Of a stretch of 11,931 nucleotides of DNA, positions 1 through 6,894 are shown piece after piece. Numbering within the stretch: position 1 is the stretch's first letter; each line of letters starts with the position of its first letter. This DNA is from HKCCE3408 sp039191215 (GTDB lineage: Bacteria; Pseudomonadota; Alphaproteobacteria; Rhodobacterales; Rhodobacteraceae), in contig JBCCXT010000079.1 in the NCBI GenBank assembly GCA_039191215.1, positions 1 to 11,931 of the forward strand, written 5' to 3'. The translations under genes were made by a program, and so were the position numbers. The notes below the pieces were generated by a model. That model saw only the letters and a list, made by a program, of their open reading frames with translations. It had not been told where the DNA came from and did not search any database.

Positions 1-48
1 CGTCCCGGTCAGCAAATCGCTGCCATTTGTTCCGTATTTCGTCGTCAT
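1..48 (-). CDS. N-terminal fragment of a probable RTX-type calcium-binding protein (runs off the window)
   Basis: Only the first 16 codons are inside the window, read leftward from an ATG at 48-46. They give MTTKYGTNGSDLLTGT. The segment GTNGSDLLTGT looks like the degenerate glycine/aspartate repeats (GTxGxDxLxGT) that open many secreted RTX or haemolysin-type calcium-binding proteins of Rhodobacteraceae. An AAGGA ribosome-binding site lies eight bases upstream of this ATG. A second in-frame ATG three codons earlier (57-55) is less well placed. The gene is divergent from the tmRNA gene. RTX proteins are usually exported by type I secretion using a C-terminal signal, which cannot be seen here. 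The identification rests on a very short stretch and is tentative. Confidence 0.4.
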   Translation of the reverse strand, partial: MTTKYGTNGSDLLTGT

Positions 49-144
49 CTGCCGCATCCTTGCTCTGGCTGTTGCTGTCTGCCAGTGCGTCGCGGCATCG
101 CGATTTTGGGTTCAATCGGCCTCCATTAGGACGGGTTCGGGGCC

Positions 145-498
145 GCGGCCACGCTTGAAAAACAGGATCAATGCGCGTATCTCTGTGCCGTTGCTTCGGC
201 AACTATGGACATAAACGCGCGTGTAATAAGCGGATCGGACCCGGGGGCGGTACCCGGCGGCTTCACCAAGCTCCTTCGTTGGGGGACCAGGGGGCCGAAA
301 TAGGATCGACGAACGTGTAAAGGCGTGGCTTTGTCTCGGTGAGGTACCACCGTTACCGGTCCGAAAAGCATAATTGCCAACGACAATCGTGCTCCGGTCG
401 CTCTCGCCGCTTAAGCGGTGCGAAAGATCGAAATTTAAGCCCTTGCGCCTAGCCGCGTAAGGCGGGGTTCGCAGGCACCTGGCAACAGAAGCCTGCAT
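145..498 (+). ncRNA. ssrA: Permuted two-piece tmRNA (transfer-messenger RNA)
   Basis: tmRNA rescues stalled ribosomes and tags the unfinished protein for proteolysis. The alphaproteobacterial gene is circularly permuted: the acceptor piece precedes the coding piece, and both are cut from one precursor. Seen here: a T stem CCGGG/CCCGG (241-245, 253-257), acceptor strand CGGCTTC (258-264) and ACCA (265-268), then a spacer (269-290), then the coding piece starting GGGGCCG at 291. This pairs with 258-264 to make a seven-pair acceptor stem with two G-U pairs. GGATCGACG (303-311) is the conserved D-region. A possible long-range helix joins 313-318 to 217-222. The tag frame starts at 376 after TAATT. 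Its stop sits in the palindrome at 407-418. Hairpins at 441-462 and 471-496 close the coding piece. The outer ends are approximate. Long minus-strand reading frames over this region are spurious. Confidence 0.93.
376..414 (+). other. tmRNA tag reading frame (ANDNRAPVALAA, stop TAA)
   Basis: The resume codon GCC at 376 is followed by AAC GAC AAT CGT GCT CCG GTC GCT CTC GCC GCT and TAA, giving the 12-residue tag ANDNRAPVALAA. The ANDN start and ALAA end fit alphaproteobacterial tags. The terminal LAA-type residues are the ClpX-recognised degron, and the ANDN part is the segment SspB-type adaptors bind. The five bases before the resume codon (TAATT) match the conserved TAGTC-like element that positions the ribosome on tmRNA. 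Confidence 0.93.
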
Positions 499-507
499 CT
501 TTCTTTC
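471..507 (+). terminator. 3' hairpin of the tmRNA transcript, possibly also its terminator
   Basis: GCAGGC (471-476) pairs with GCCTGC (491-496) across a 14-base loop, and the following stretch ATCTTTCTTTC is T-rich. The hairpin loop ACCTGGCAACAGAA looks like a conserved part of the tmRNA coding piece itself, so this stem may be structural. The T-rich tail suggests transcription could also end here, before the next gene at 592. Confidence 0.4.
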
Positions 508-591
508 AATAAAAAACTTTCACGTGAAGTGATCCACAGGCTATTGACCTGCGTACACGATCTAAACGACCGGTTTTTGGAGTAGTCTCTA

Positions 592-960
592 ATGTTGGCA
601 AGTTTCACTGCCATAGACGTCATCAACGGCTTCATCGCGATCTTGTCGATCGGATTGGGCATGTGCGGCTGGATCGCACCGCGCTGGACCATGGCGCAGC
701 TTGATATGCGCTCAGGTCCCACGAATATGGCCTATACCGAGGTATCGGCCGTCTCGGGCTGTCTTTTTGTTGGCCTTGGCATCGGCGCGCTGATCCTTAA
801 TGAGCCGCTTGCCTGGATCTTGATGGGCACCGCTTACGGGGGTGCGGCGGTCGGTCGCGTCACGTCCATTCTGCGCGATAATGCGGGCACGCGGCAAAGC
901 TGGACGTTTTTTGCCTGTGAAGCGGCAATTGCATCGTGGTTGTTGATCGCCAACATCTGA
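592..960 (+). CDS. Small integral membrane protein, possibly DUF4345-like
   Basis: This is a 122-residue hydrophobic protein with four likely membrane segments, roughly at residues 9-31, 49-69, 71-88 and 103-122. The pattern of a small four-helix protein with GRVTSILRD after the third segment (residues 88-96) and an acidic residue in the last helix (FACEAAIA) recalls the DUF4345 family, whose function is unknown. I assign it only loosely. The start is supported by GGAG at 579-582, nine bases before the ATG. It lies between the tmRNA gene and sspB on the same strand, 69 bp ahead of the SspB start used here, so it could share a transcript with sspB. No signal peptide cleavage site or catalytic motif is visible. 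Confidence 0.72.
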   Translation: MLASFTAIDVINGFIAILSIGLGMCGWIAPRWTMAQLDMRSGPTNMAYTEVSAVSGCLFVGLGIGALILNEPLAWILMGTAYGGAAVGRVTSILRDNAGTRQSWTFFACEAAIASWLLIANI

Positions 961-1029
961 TCTTCGGTTTCAATCCGGATCGAATCTTCTATGCTCGGGG
1001 CTGAGGATACTGCCAGGACCTCGGCCCGC

Positions 1030-1527
1030 ATGACCGATTTCTCGCCCGAAACGATTGCCTATGGGCGCCTGATGCATCAGGCGATGCGGGGGCTGATAAG
1101 GCGTGTGTTGGGCGATGTGGCGCGTGACGGTCTGCCCGGTGAGCATCACTTTTTCATCACCTTCGACACCCAAGCCGAGGGTGTCGACTTGGCCAATTGG
1201 CTGATCGACCGCTACCCTGAAGAGATGACCATCGTTATCCAGCATTGGTATGACAATCTGGCGGTGGACGATTCCGGCTTTGACGTGACGCTCAATTTCG
1301 GGGACCGGCCAGAGCCTTTGCGCATCCCGTTTGATGCAATCCTCACCTTCGTCGATCCCTCGGTTGAGTTCGGATTGCGGTTCGAGACGCGCGCGGATGC
1401 CGATGACGACGACCCCGATGGCAATCCGACCCCGCCGCCGGAGCCAAACGGCCCCGATAATGATGAGGTCGAACCCGATCACGACGCCGAAATCGTGAGC
1501 CTCGATAAGTTCCGCAAGGGCAATTAG
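1030..1527 (+). CDS. sspB: SspB-family ClpXP adaptor protein (alphaproteobacterial type)
   Basis: SspB binds ssrA-tagged proteins and tethers them to the ClpX ATPase for degradation. The 165-residue product has the folded substrate-binding domain at about residues 8-120, with the family stretches YGRLMHQAMRGLIRRVL, GEHHFFITFDT, YPEEMTIVIQHWYDNL and FVDPSVEFGLRF. An acidic, proline-rich linker (about 121-153, DADDDDPDGNPTPPPEPNG) follows. The terminal IVSLDKFRK peptide has the position and character of the ClpX-docking tail. An in-frame ATG at 991 would add 13 residues (MLGAEDTARTSAR) not expected in the family. I prefer 1030, where the protein begins MTDFSPETIAYG; an AGGA lies 12 bases upstream, a weak site. 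The tmRNA gene that encodes its ligand lies about 530 bp upstream. Confidence 0.9.
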   Translation: MTDFSPETIAYGRLMHQAMRGLIRRVLGDVARDGLPGEHHFFITFDTQAEGVDLANWLIDRYPEEMTIVIQHWYDNLAVDDSGFDVTLNFGDRPEPLRIPFDAILTFVDPSVEFGLRFETRADADDDDPDGNPTPPPEPNGPDNDEVEPDHDAEIVSLDKFRKGN

Positions 1528-1648
1528 GTCCTGCCGGACCGTGCGGCTTTTCCCAATAAGGAGACTTAGGCGCGGCGCCGGGCGGCGTTAGCGCGCCCAT
1601 GATTGCGCCCCTGGCATGCCCGCGCTACACCCGCAGGCGATCGACCGT

Positions 1649-1655
1649 GGAGGAG
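1649..1655 (+). promoter_or_regulatory. Ribosome-binding site that fixes the fumC start
   Basis: GGAGGAG sits six bases before the ATG at 1662. It decides in favour of that start over the in-frame ATG at 1599, which would add 21 residues (MIAPLACPRY...) unlike any fumarase N-terminus. Confidence 0.85.
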
Positions 1656-1661
1656 CCCGAC

Positions 1662-3053
1662 ATGACCGCAACCCGCACAGAATCCGACAGTTTCGGCCCT
1701 TTGGAGGTTCCGGCTGACAAGTATTGGGGTGCGCAGACGCAACGATCGATCCTGAATTTCCCGATCGGTTGGGAACGTCAGCCAGTCGCCATTATCCGAG
1801 CACTTGGTGTGATCAAAAGCGCTTGCGCGCAGGCCAACAAGGCGTCCGGCAAACTCGATGCCCGCCTTGCCGATGCGATCATTGCAGCCGCGCAAGAGGT
1901 GATCGACGGCAAGCTTGACGACAATTTCCCACTGGTCGTGTGGCAGACAGGCTCGGGCACGCAATCGAACATGAACGCCAATGAGGTCATCGCCAACCGC
2001 GCCATTGAGATGTTGGGCGGCACAATAGGCTCCAAAGACCCGGTCCACCCGAACGACCATTGCAATATGGGGCAAAGCTCCAACGATACCTTCCCCACGG
2101 CCATGCATATCGCGGCTACCACAACTGCCCATGACGTGTTGTTGCCGGGCCTAGCCAAGCTGCATGCGGCACTTGAGGCCAAGGCCACCGAATTCAAAGA
2201 CATCATCAAAATCGGCCGCACCCATACGCAGGATGCAACGCCGCTGACCCTGGGGCAGGAGTTCTCGGGCTATGCCAAACAGGTCGAAAACGGGATCGGG
2301 CGGATCAAAGCAGCACTGCCCGGCATTCAAGAGCTTGCCCAAGGCGGCACCGCCGTGGGTACCGGGCTGAACACCAGCCCGGGCTGGGCCGAAACGGTCG
2401 CAGCCGAAATGGCGCGCATCACCAGCCTGCCGTTTGTCACCGCGCCCAATAAGTTCGAAGCGCTTGCCGCCCATGACGCGATGGTTTTCATGTCCGGCGC
2501 CATCAAGACCGCCGCGATGGCATGCTACAAAATTGCCAATGACATGCGGTTTTTGGGCTCCGGGCCCCGCTCTGGGCTGGGTGAGCTGATCTTGCCGGAA
2601 AATGAGCCCGGCAGCTCCATCATGCCGGGCAAAGTGAACCCAACCCAGGCCGAGGCGATGACGCAGGTCTGCGCCCATATCCTGGGCAATGACGCGGCCA
2701 TCAGCTTCGCCGGCAGCCAGGGGCATTTTGAGCTAAACGTCTATAACCCGATGATGAGCTATAACCTCTTGCAATCGATGACACTTTTAGGAGATGCGGC
2801 GGACAGTTTCACCGAACGCATGCTGGCGGGCACCCGCGCCAATGAGGATCGCATTGACCGGCTGATGAAAGAAAGCCTGATGCTTGTCACAGCGCTGGCC
2901 CCAACCATCGGCTACGATAACGCCACCACGGTCGCCAAAACCGCGCATAAAAACGGCACTACCTTGCGCGAAGAGGCCGTCAAGCTTGGGTTTGTCGATG
3001 AAGAAACCTTTGACCGGATCGTGCGCCCCGAGGATATGATCGGCCCAAAATAG
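1662..3053 (+). CDS. fumC: Fumarate hydratase, class II
   Basis: This enzyme interconverts fumarate and L-malate in the citric acid cycle. It is a cytosolic homotetramer without an iron-sulfur cluster. The 463-residue product is close to the E. coli FumC length (467). Family blocks in order: TGSGTQSNMNANEV (96-109), HPNDHCNMGQSSND (129-142), the catalytic-base segment GRTHTQDATP with H188 (185-194), and the class signature GSSIMPGKVNP (317-327) with the catalytic S318. These two residues fall at the same numbers as in the E. coli enzyme. It ends FDRIVRPEDMIGPK. It is the first gene of a rightward cluster, with the next start nine bases after its stop. A GC-rich inverted repeat near 1570-1596 lies in the leader, but I cannot assign it a role. 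Confidence 0.97.
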   Translation: MTATRTESDSFGPLEVPADKYWGAQTQRSILNFPIGWERQPVAIIRALGVIKSACAQANKASGKLDARLADAIIAAAQEVIDGKLDDNFPLVVWQTGSGTQSNMNANEVIANRAIEMLGGTIGSKDPVHPNDHCNMGQSSNDTFPTAMHIAATTTAHDVLLPGLAKLHAALEAKATEFKDIIKIGRTHTQDATPLTLGQEFSGYAKQVENGIGRIKAALPGIQELAQGGTAVGTGLNTSPGWAETVAAEMARITSLPFVTAPNKFEALAAHDAMVFMSGAIKTAAMACYKIANDMRFLGSGPRSGLGELILPENEPGSSIMPGKVNPTQAEAMTQVCAHILGNDAAISFAGSQGHFELNVYNPMMSYNLLQSMTLLGDAADSFTERMLAGTRANEDRIDRLMKESLMLVTALAPTIGYDNATTVAKTAHKNGTTLREEAVKLGFVDEETFDRIVRPEDMIGPK

Positions 3054-3062
3054 GCCCGCCCG

Positions 3063-3698
3063 ATGAAGTTTTTGAAGACCGCGCTCAGCCTGACAACCTC
3101 ATTTCTGGGGCTGAACGCGGCTGACCAGGCCTTTGGCGAATTGCTGTCGGCCTTGGGCGCGAATGCCGAACCAGCGGCCGAAAAATTGGCCGAGGCGCTG
3201 GCGGAAATCGACAAAATGCTCAGCGCGCTGGATGCAGAACTGGTGCGGTTCTTGATCATTGATCCCCAGGGCTTGGACATCGCGCGCGAGGATATGCAAA
3301 CGCTCATCGAGCTTTCGGCAGGCAAGGCGCTTGTCAATATCGAAACAGCACGCGGCCATTGCAGCCGCATCAAGCTGATCTATCAGGCGCATTTGGATGG
3401 CTGGATCAGCAAAAACCTGCAAAACCCAAACTCACAGGCCGCGATCCAGCGGATCTTTGAGGATATGCAAGGCGCCGATGACAGCATTATTTTCGCCGCC
3501 GAGCAGGTGAACGAGTTTCTGCAATATAACGCCGAAGAGGTGCTCAGGCTGATCTCTGAGAACAACGTCATCGATGTCAAAGCGCTCATCGCTGAGGCGC
3601 GTGATCACACGTTGCCCGTCCGGCGGGAGCTTTTTGGCAATATGGCCACCCTGCGCCGATACGAGGCCGCATTTCGGCGCGCCGCCAGGGTGATCTGA
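3063..3698 (+). CDS. Hypothetical, predominantly helical 211-residue protein in the fumC cluster
   Basis: I do not recognise this family. The protein is rich in Ala, Leu and Glu with few glycines, and reads as almost continuous amphipathic helix. A heptad-like stretch lies at about residues 36-66 (AEPAAEKLAEALAEIDKMLSALDAELVRFL), and long acidic/hydrophobic helices follow to the basic end RRYEAAFRRAARVI. The N-terminus MKFLKTALSLTTSFLGL is hydrophobic but has no clear signal cleavage site. Only nine bases separate it from the fumC stop and there is no strong ribosome-binding site of its own, so coupling with fumC is likely. A single cysteine (in ARGHCSRIK) and no conserved catalytic motif suggest a structural or regulatory role, but that is a guess. 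Confidence 0.75.
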   Translation: MKFLKTALSLTTSFLGLNAADQAFGELLSALGANAEPAAEKLAEALAEIDKMLSALDAELVRFLIIDPQGLDIAREDMQTLIELSAGKALVNIETARGHCSRIKLIYQAHLDGWISKNLQNPNSQAAIQRIFEDMQGADDSIIFAAEQVNEFLQYNAEEVLRLISENNVIDVKALIAEARDHTLPVRRELFGNMATLRRYEAAFRRAARVI

Positions 3699-3875
3699 GA
3701 TCAACTTAAGGACCGGGATCTAATCATAGGCCGCACGCTTCGGTCCGAAAACGCAGGCGTCGTTGTTCGTGCCGCAGGTTTGGGAAGAGTTGCCGCTGCG
3801 TAACCCTCCATTTCCTTGATCACGTCGCCGTAGGCGCGGCTTGACGCGCCCGGCCCAGCATGGGACGACGCGCGG

Positions 3876-4064
3876 ATGTCGGAACCGATCAATCTCAATA
3901 AAGTGCGCAAGGCCCGCGCCCGGGCCGAGGCCAAGGCGCAGGCCGATGCCAATGCCGCCAAACACGGCCGCACAAAATCCGAACGTATGAGCGAAGCAGC
4001 GCGGGCAGAAAAGCTGCGCCGCGCCATTGAGGGGCACAAGCGCGACGACAAGAAAGGTGGCTGA
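3876..4064 (+). CDS. DUF4169 family protein
   Basis: This is a 62-residue, very basic and charged protein: MSEPINLNKVRKARARAEAK at the start, then an Ala/Lys-rich helix with HGRTKSER (residues 30-37) and a polar tail ending GHKRDDKKGG. The opening EPINLNKVRKARAR and the HGRTK motif are typical of DUF4169, a family of unknown function in alphaproteobacteria. It is probably one long charged helix. It often sits with a ribbon-helix-helix gene near fumC, as it does here. Its last eight bases overlap the proposed GTG start of the next gene. The 177 bp between it and the preceding gene contain no gene that I can support. Confidence 0.85.
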   Translation: MSEPINLNKVRKARARAEAKAQADANAAKHGRTKSERMSEAARAEKLRRAIEGHKRDDKKGG

Positions 4065-4287
4065 GCGGGCCGATTTGCGCCCGCGTAAACGCTCGCTAAC
4101 GCTGCGCGGCCACCGAACCTCCGTCTCACTTGAAGATGCCTTTTGGGACGCGTTGGTCGCAATCGCCGCTGAACGGGGCCAGTCGGTGAACGCGCTTGTG
4201 GCCGAGATTGATGAGGCGCGGGGCCTTTCCTGCGGCCTTGCATCGGCGATCCGGGTTTACGTTTTGGGCGCTGCACGGCGCGGCTGA
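4057..4287 (+). CDS. Ribbon-helix-helix domain protein (RHH_4 type)
   Basis: The core RKRSLTLRGHRTSVSLEDAFWDALVAIA, followed by RGQSVNALVAEIDEAR, is the Arc/MetJ-like fold: a beta strand (about residues 10-20) that would pair in a dimer and insert into the DNA major groove, then two helices. The C-terminus (LASAIRVYVLGAARRG) matches the usual family ending. These proteins are small DNA-binding dimers, often called transcriptional regulators; the target here is unknown. The start is uncertain. I use the GTG at 4057, overlapping the DUF4169 stop. The ATG at 4027 in this frame lies inside the DUF4169 gene, and a TTG at 4075 is another option. The 3' end overlaps the convergent P450 gene by 31 bases. 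Confidence 0.82.
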   Translation: MAERADLRPRKRSLTLRGHRTSVSLEDAFWDALVAIAAERGQSVNALVAEIDEARGLSCGLASAIRVYVLGAARRG

Positions 4288-5606
4288 AGTTCAAGCCAAA
4301 TGCCGTCACGGCCGCGCACCGTCAGATGCGCCACAGGCACGGGCTCCCGCCCGGGCATGGGCCGCAGCTCGAAACGCGCCAACACCACCGACAGGATCAA
4401 TGTCATCTCCACCATGGCAAATCCTGCGCCCGGACAAATGCGCGGGCCGGCTGAGAACGGCAGATAGCCGGATTTCGGCACGCCGGGCCGGGCAAAACGA
4501 TCGGGGTCGAACTTGTCCGGGGCCTCCCATAGGCGCGGATTGCGATGTGTGTGCCAGGGTGAAATGACAAGCGGAGAGCCCGCAGCCACACGGCGTCCGC
4601 GAAACGTCTCATCCCGGGTCGCCTCGCGCACCATCATTGGCACCGGCGGATAGAGCCTCAGCGCCTCGCGCAGGGCATTTCGGATGAAAGTCGCCCCGGA
4701 AATATCTGAAAATTCGGGATTTTCTTTTGCCTCAGCAGCCGCACTTCGTTGTGCATCCGGATCAAGCGACAGCAGATAAAGCGCCCAAGCCATCGCGCTC
4801 GCGCTGGTCTCATGACCGGCAAGAAAGAGAATCGCCACCTGATCGACAATCTCTTGTGTGGCCATGAGCTCTCCGGTTGCGGGATCAGCGGTGGTCATGA
4901 TCTTGGTGGCCAGATCATCAGGCGCGGTACCGGCTGCAAGCTCGGCCGCGCGCGCCTCGACCAAGGCGGTGATCGCAGCCCGGATCGCCGTTGCCGCGCG
5001 CCTGCCCCGGCGGCCAATGCCGCGCGGCACCCAGGCAGCTAGGCGCAGAAACGCACCGGCATTCAGGATCGGCTGGCGCCGCTGATAGGTGCGGAAAGCG
5101 GCAAAGACTTCAGCGGCCAGGCGATCCTCAATCGGGACGGAGAAAAGCGTACGGAAAATCACGTCCGCCGCGACATGGCTCAAGATCGGCTCGACATCCT
5201 GCCTGCCTGGGGTGAGGCGCGCGATCATGGCTTGGGCCGCTTCCTGCATTGACGGGTAGGTCGCGCGCAGGCGCCCGCCCTCAAACGCCGGATCGATGAT
5301 GCGCCGTTGGCGCGCCCAATCGGCCCCATTGCTCAGAAAGACCGCGCGCCGCAAGAGCGGGCGCAACCCTTCGCTGACCCGGTCGGATTTGGGAAAATCC
5401 TGTGGTCGCGCACGCAGGACAAGATCGATGAGCTCAGGCTCGCCCAATAGATAAGACCGGAAAAACGGCGTGCGGTATTCGGCCATTTTGGCGGCAAACA
5501 GGCGTTCCGGCTGGGCAGAGAGCAGGTCACGGCGAAAGGCCCGCAAATAGGCCAAAGGCGACAGGCGCCGGGCCTTCCGAAAGGGTTTGGGCGGGATGGG
5601 TTTCAC
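4257..5606 (-). CDS. Cytochrome P450 monooxygenase
   Basis: This is a 449-residue haem monooxygenase without a membrane anchor, so a soluble bacterial-type P450. Motifs in order: C-helix WARQRR (97-102), I-helix oxygen-activation motif AGHETS (263-268), K-helix EALR (E314, R317), FDPDRF (366-371, the PERF region), and the haem-binding loop FSAGPRICPG with ligand C391. No fused reductase domain is present, and no ferredoxin or ferredoxin reductase gene lies in the window, so redox partners must be elsewhere. The start is GTG at 5606-5604, overlapping the TGA of the upstream hydrolase gene (GTGA), which implies translational coupling. Its substrate cannot be read from sequence. The 3' end overlaps the convergent ribbon-helix-helix gene. 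Confidence 0.95.
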   Translation of the reverse strand: MKPIPPKPFRKARRLSPLAYLRAFRRDLLSAQPERLFAAKMAEYRTPFFRSYLLGEPELIDLVLRARPQDFPKSDRVSEGLRPLLRRAVFLSNGADWARQRRIIDPAFEGGRLRATYPSMQEAAQAMIARLTPGRQDVEPILSHVAADVIFRTLFSVPIEDRLAAEVFAAFRTYQRRQPILNAGAFLRLAAWVPRGIGRRGRRAATAIRAAITALVEARAAELAAGTAPDDLATKIMTTADPATGELMATQEIVDQVAILFLAGHETSASAMAWALYLLSLDPDAQRSAAAEAKENPEFSDISGATFIRNALREALRLYPPVPMMVREATRDETFRGRRVAAGSPLVISPWHTHRNPRLWEAPDKFDPDRFARPGVPKSGYLPFSAGPRICPGAGFAMVEMTLILSVVLARFELRPMPGREPVPVAHLTVRGRDGIWLELQPRRAAPKT

Positions 5607-6856
5607 GCCGCCATACTGCGGTAGCGGTTGACCGGCGCCTCGATCCGGCTGGCCGAGGCGGCGCGGCCTGCAAACCGATCGCCCAGGCTTTGCGGTCCGG
5701 CCGTGATCGCGAAGTAATCATAGTCGCCGGGCCGGTCAAAAGCGCAAAGATACTGGAAATGCAGCCGGAAAAAGCGCCAGCGCAGCCGCGCCCAGGTCTG
5801 AGGTTGCAGCGTCTGGCTGAAGGCGGCCGAGATCACCCGCGGCCAAAGCTTGCGCGCGGGCGCGACGCCGCTGACCGCAACCGGGTCGCATAACGCGAAG
5901 GCGCAGCCATCACCAGGTGCGGTGACATCGACCCATGTGATGCACTCAGACGCCGCAAGGTAGGCCAGATCGGCGCGCAGCCGGTCGGCACGCGGCAGAA
6001 AACTTGCCATCGGCACAACCTGACCCAGGGTCAACAGGCCAATCCGCGGCGCCTCAGCCACACGGCCCGACCGAAGCGCATCAGCCAGCACCGTGACGGC
6101 CAGATAGGCGCCCGAGGAATGGCCGACAAGCAAAACCTCATCACCCGCCCCGCTGGCCGCGATCAGCTTTTCCGTGAACCCCGCCAGACGGTCGGAAAGC
6201 TCTGGCGGGTAGGCCCCATCCCGGGCGGCGGTATAGGCGTAGTCTTGCATCAGATAATGGGCCAAAAACCACCCGTCCCGGTCCTTAAAAAGCCGCAACA
6301 GGCGCCACGTGACCCAAAGCGCCAGCAAGGCCGCCGATCCAGCCCGCAGCAGAAAACCGCTTTGGGTTGAGCGGTCTCCCTCGATCGCGATCATGGCCCT
6401 TTCCGAGGCGGAAAACGCCAGATAACTGGCAGCGGCCCCGATGATAACCGCAATCGCGGCCTGGAGAAGCAATGCCGCCACCGGATAGAGCGCCGCGATG
6501 ACCGGGCCCTTGCGCAGCCGCATCAACCGCCAGATCGCACCTGACCCGATGTACCGCCATGCCGTGCGCAGCATTTGGAGATAACGCGCGCTGATCCCAC
6601 CTTCCATCGCCGCGCGCACCAGATCGGACCAGACCAACACGTCGATCTGGGCCTGCGTTTCGTGCCCGTCGATTGTTGCACGCACCTGCCAGGCATGGGG
6701 ATTTTGCGCCGGATCAGAAGAAACTGCGATTTCATAGCCCGAGATTTCAGCCTGTGCCGCCCCTTCTCGGCGATAGCGTTCGCGATGTGCACGGGCCGGT
6801 GCCGGGTCAAACCCGGGCAGAAAAAGAACGCGTCGATGCGATACAGAGCTGTCCAT
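5603..6856 (-). CDS. Membrane-anchored serine (alpha/beta) hydrolase-like protein
   Basis: This 417-residue protein joins an alpha/beta-hydrolase-like fold to two internal membrane segments. The start RRVLFLPGFDPAP (8-20) is typical of the first strand and oxyanion region. Hydrophobic segments lie at about 118-147 and 168-190. The nucleophile elbow is VLLVGHSSGAYLA with S247 (GHSSG, 245-249). Possible acid residues are in DVTAPGDGCAF (310-320), but no certain catalytic His is visible; H366 is one candidate. The membrane helices interrupt the fold between the first strand and the elbow, which is unusual. The substrate is unknown, perhaps a lipid or acyl ester. The gene follows ccdA by 38 bp and overlaps the P450 start by four bases, so the two products probably act together. 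Confidence 0.8.
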   Translation of the reverse strand: MDSSVSHRRVLFLPGFDPAPARAHRERYRREGAAQAEISGYEIAVSSDPAQNPHAWQVRATIDGHETQAQIDVLVWSDLVRAAMEGGISARYLQMLRTAWRYIGSGAIWRLMRLRKGPVIAALYPVAALLLQAAIAVIIGAAASYLAFSASERAMIAIEGDRSTQSGFLLRAGSAALLALWVTWRLLRLFKDRDGWFLAHYLMQDYAYTAARDGAYPPELSDRLAGFTEKLIAASGAGDEVLLVGHSSGAYLAVTVLADALRSGRVAEAPRIGLLTLGQVVPMASFLPRADRLRADLAYLAASECITWVDVTAPGDGCAFALCDPVAVSGVAPARKLWPRVISAAFSQTLQPQTWARLRWRFFRLHFQYLCAFDRPGDYDYFAITAGPQSLGDRFAGRAASASRIEAPVNRYRSMAA

Positions 6857-6894
6857 GCGACGCCAGCATAACCTGCGCAGGGGATAAGGCCAAT

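Noticed and set aside
519..528. Palindrome TTCACGTGAA upstream of the small membrane protein gene
   Set aside because: A single 10-bp palindrome without a nearby matching copy or clear promoter. It occurs too easily by chance to call an operator.
112..722. Long minus-strand open frames over the tmRNA gene and the start of the membrane protein gene
   Set aside because: They run antisense to a well-supported tmRNA gene or membrane protein gene, have no family features, and their composition (Arg/Pro/Ser-rich) is typical of shadow frames in GC-rich DNA.
991..1029. Upstream in-frame ATG for sspB
   Set aside because: It would add MLGAEDTARTSAR, which does not resemble SspB N-termini and has no ribosome-binding site in front of it.
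1599..1661. Upstream in-frame ATG for fumC
   Set aside because: The 21 extra residues do not belong to fumarase, and the strong GGAGGAG site points to the ATG at 1662.
3720..3860. Minus-strand frame ending QTCGTNNDACVFGPKRAAYD
   Set aside because: The ending looks protein-like, but the frame has no ATG, GTG or TTG in this stretch and continues only into the antisense of the DUF4169 gene. I cannot support a gene.
4027..4056. ATG start for the ribbon-helix-helix gene inside the DUF4169 gene
   Set aside because: It would overlap DUF4169 by 38 bases and add residues that are only the shifted-frame translation of the DUF4169 tail. The GTG at 4057 gives a normal N-terminus.
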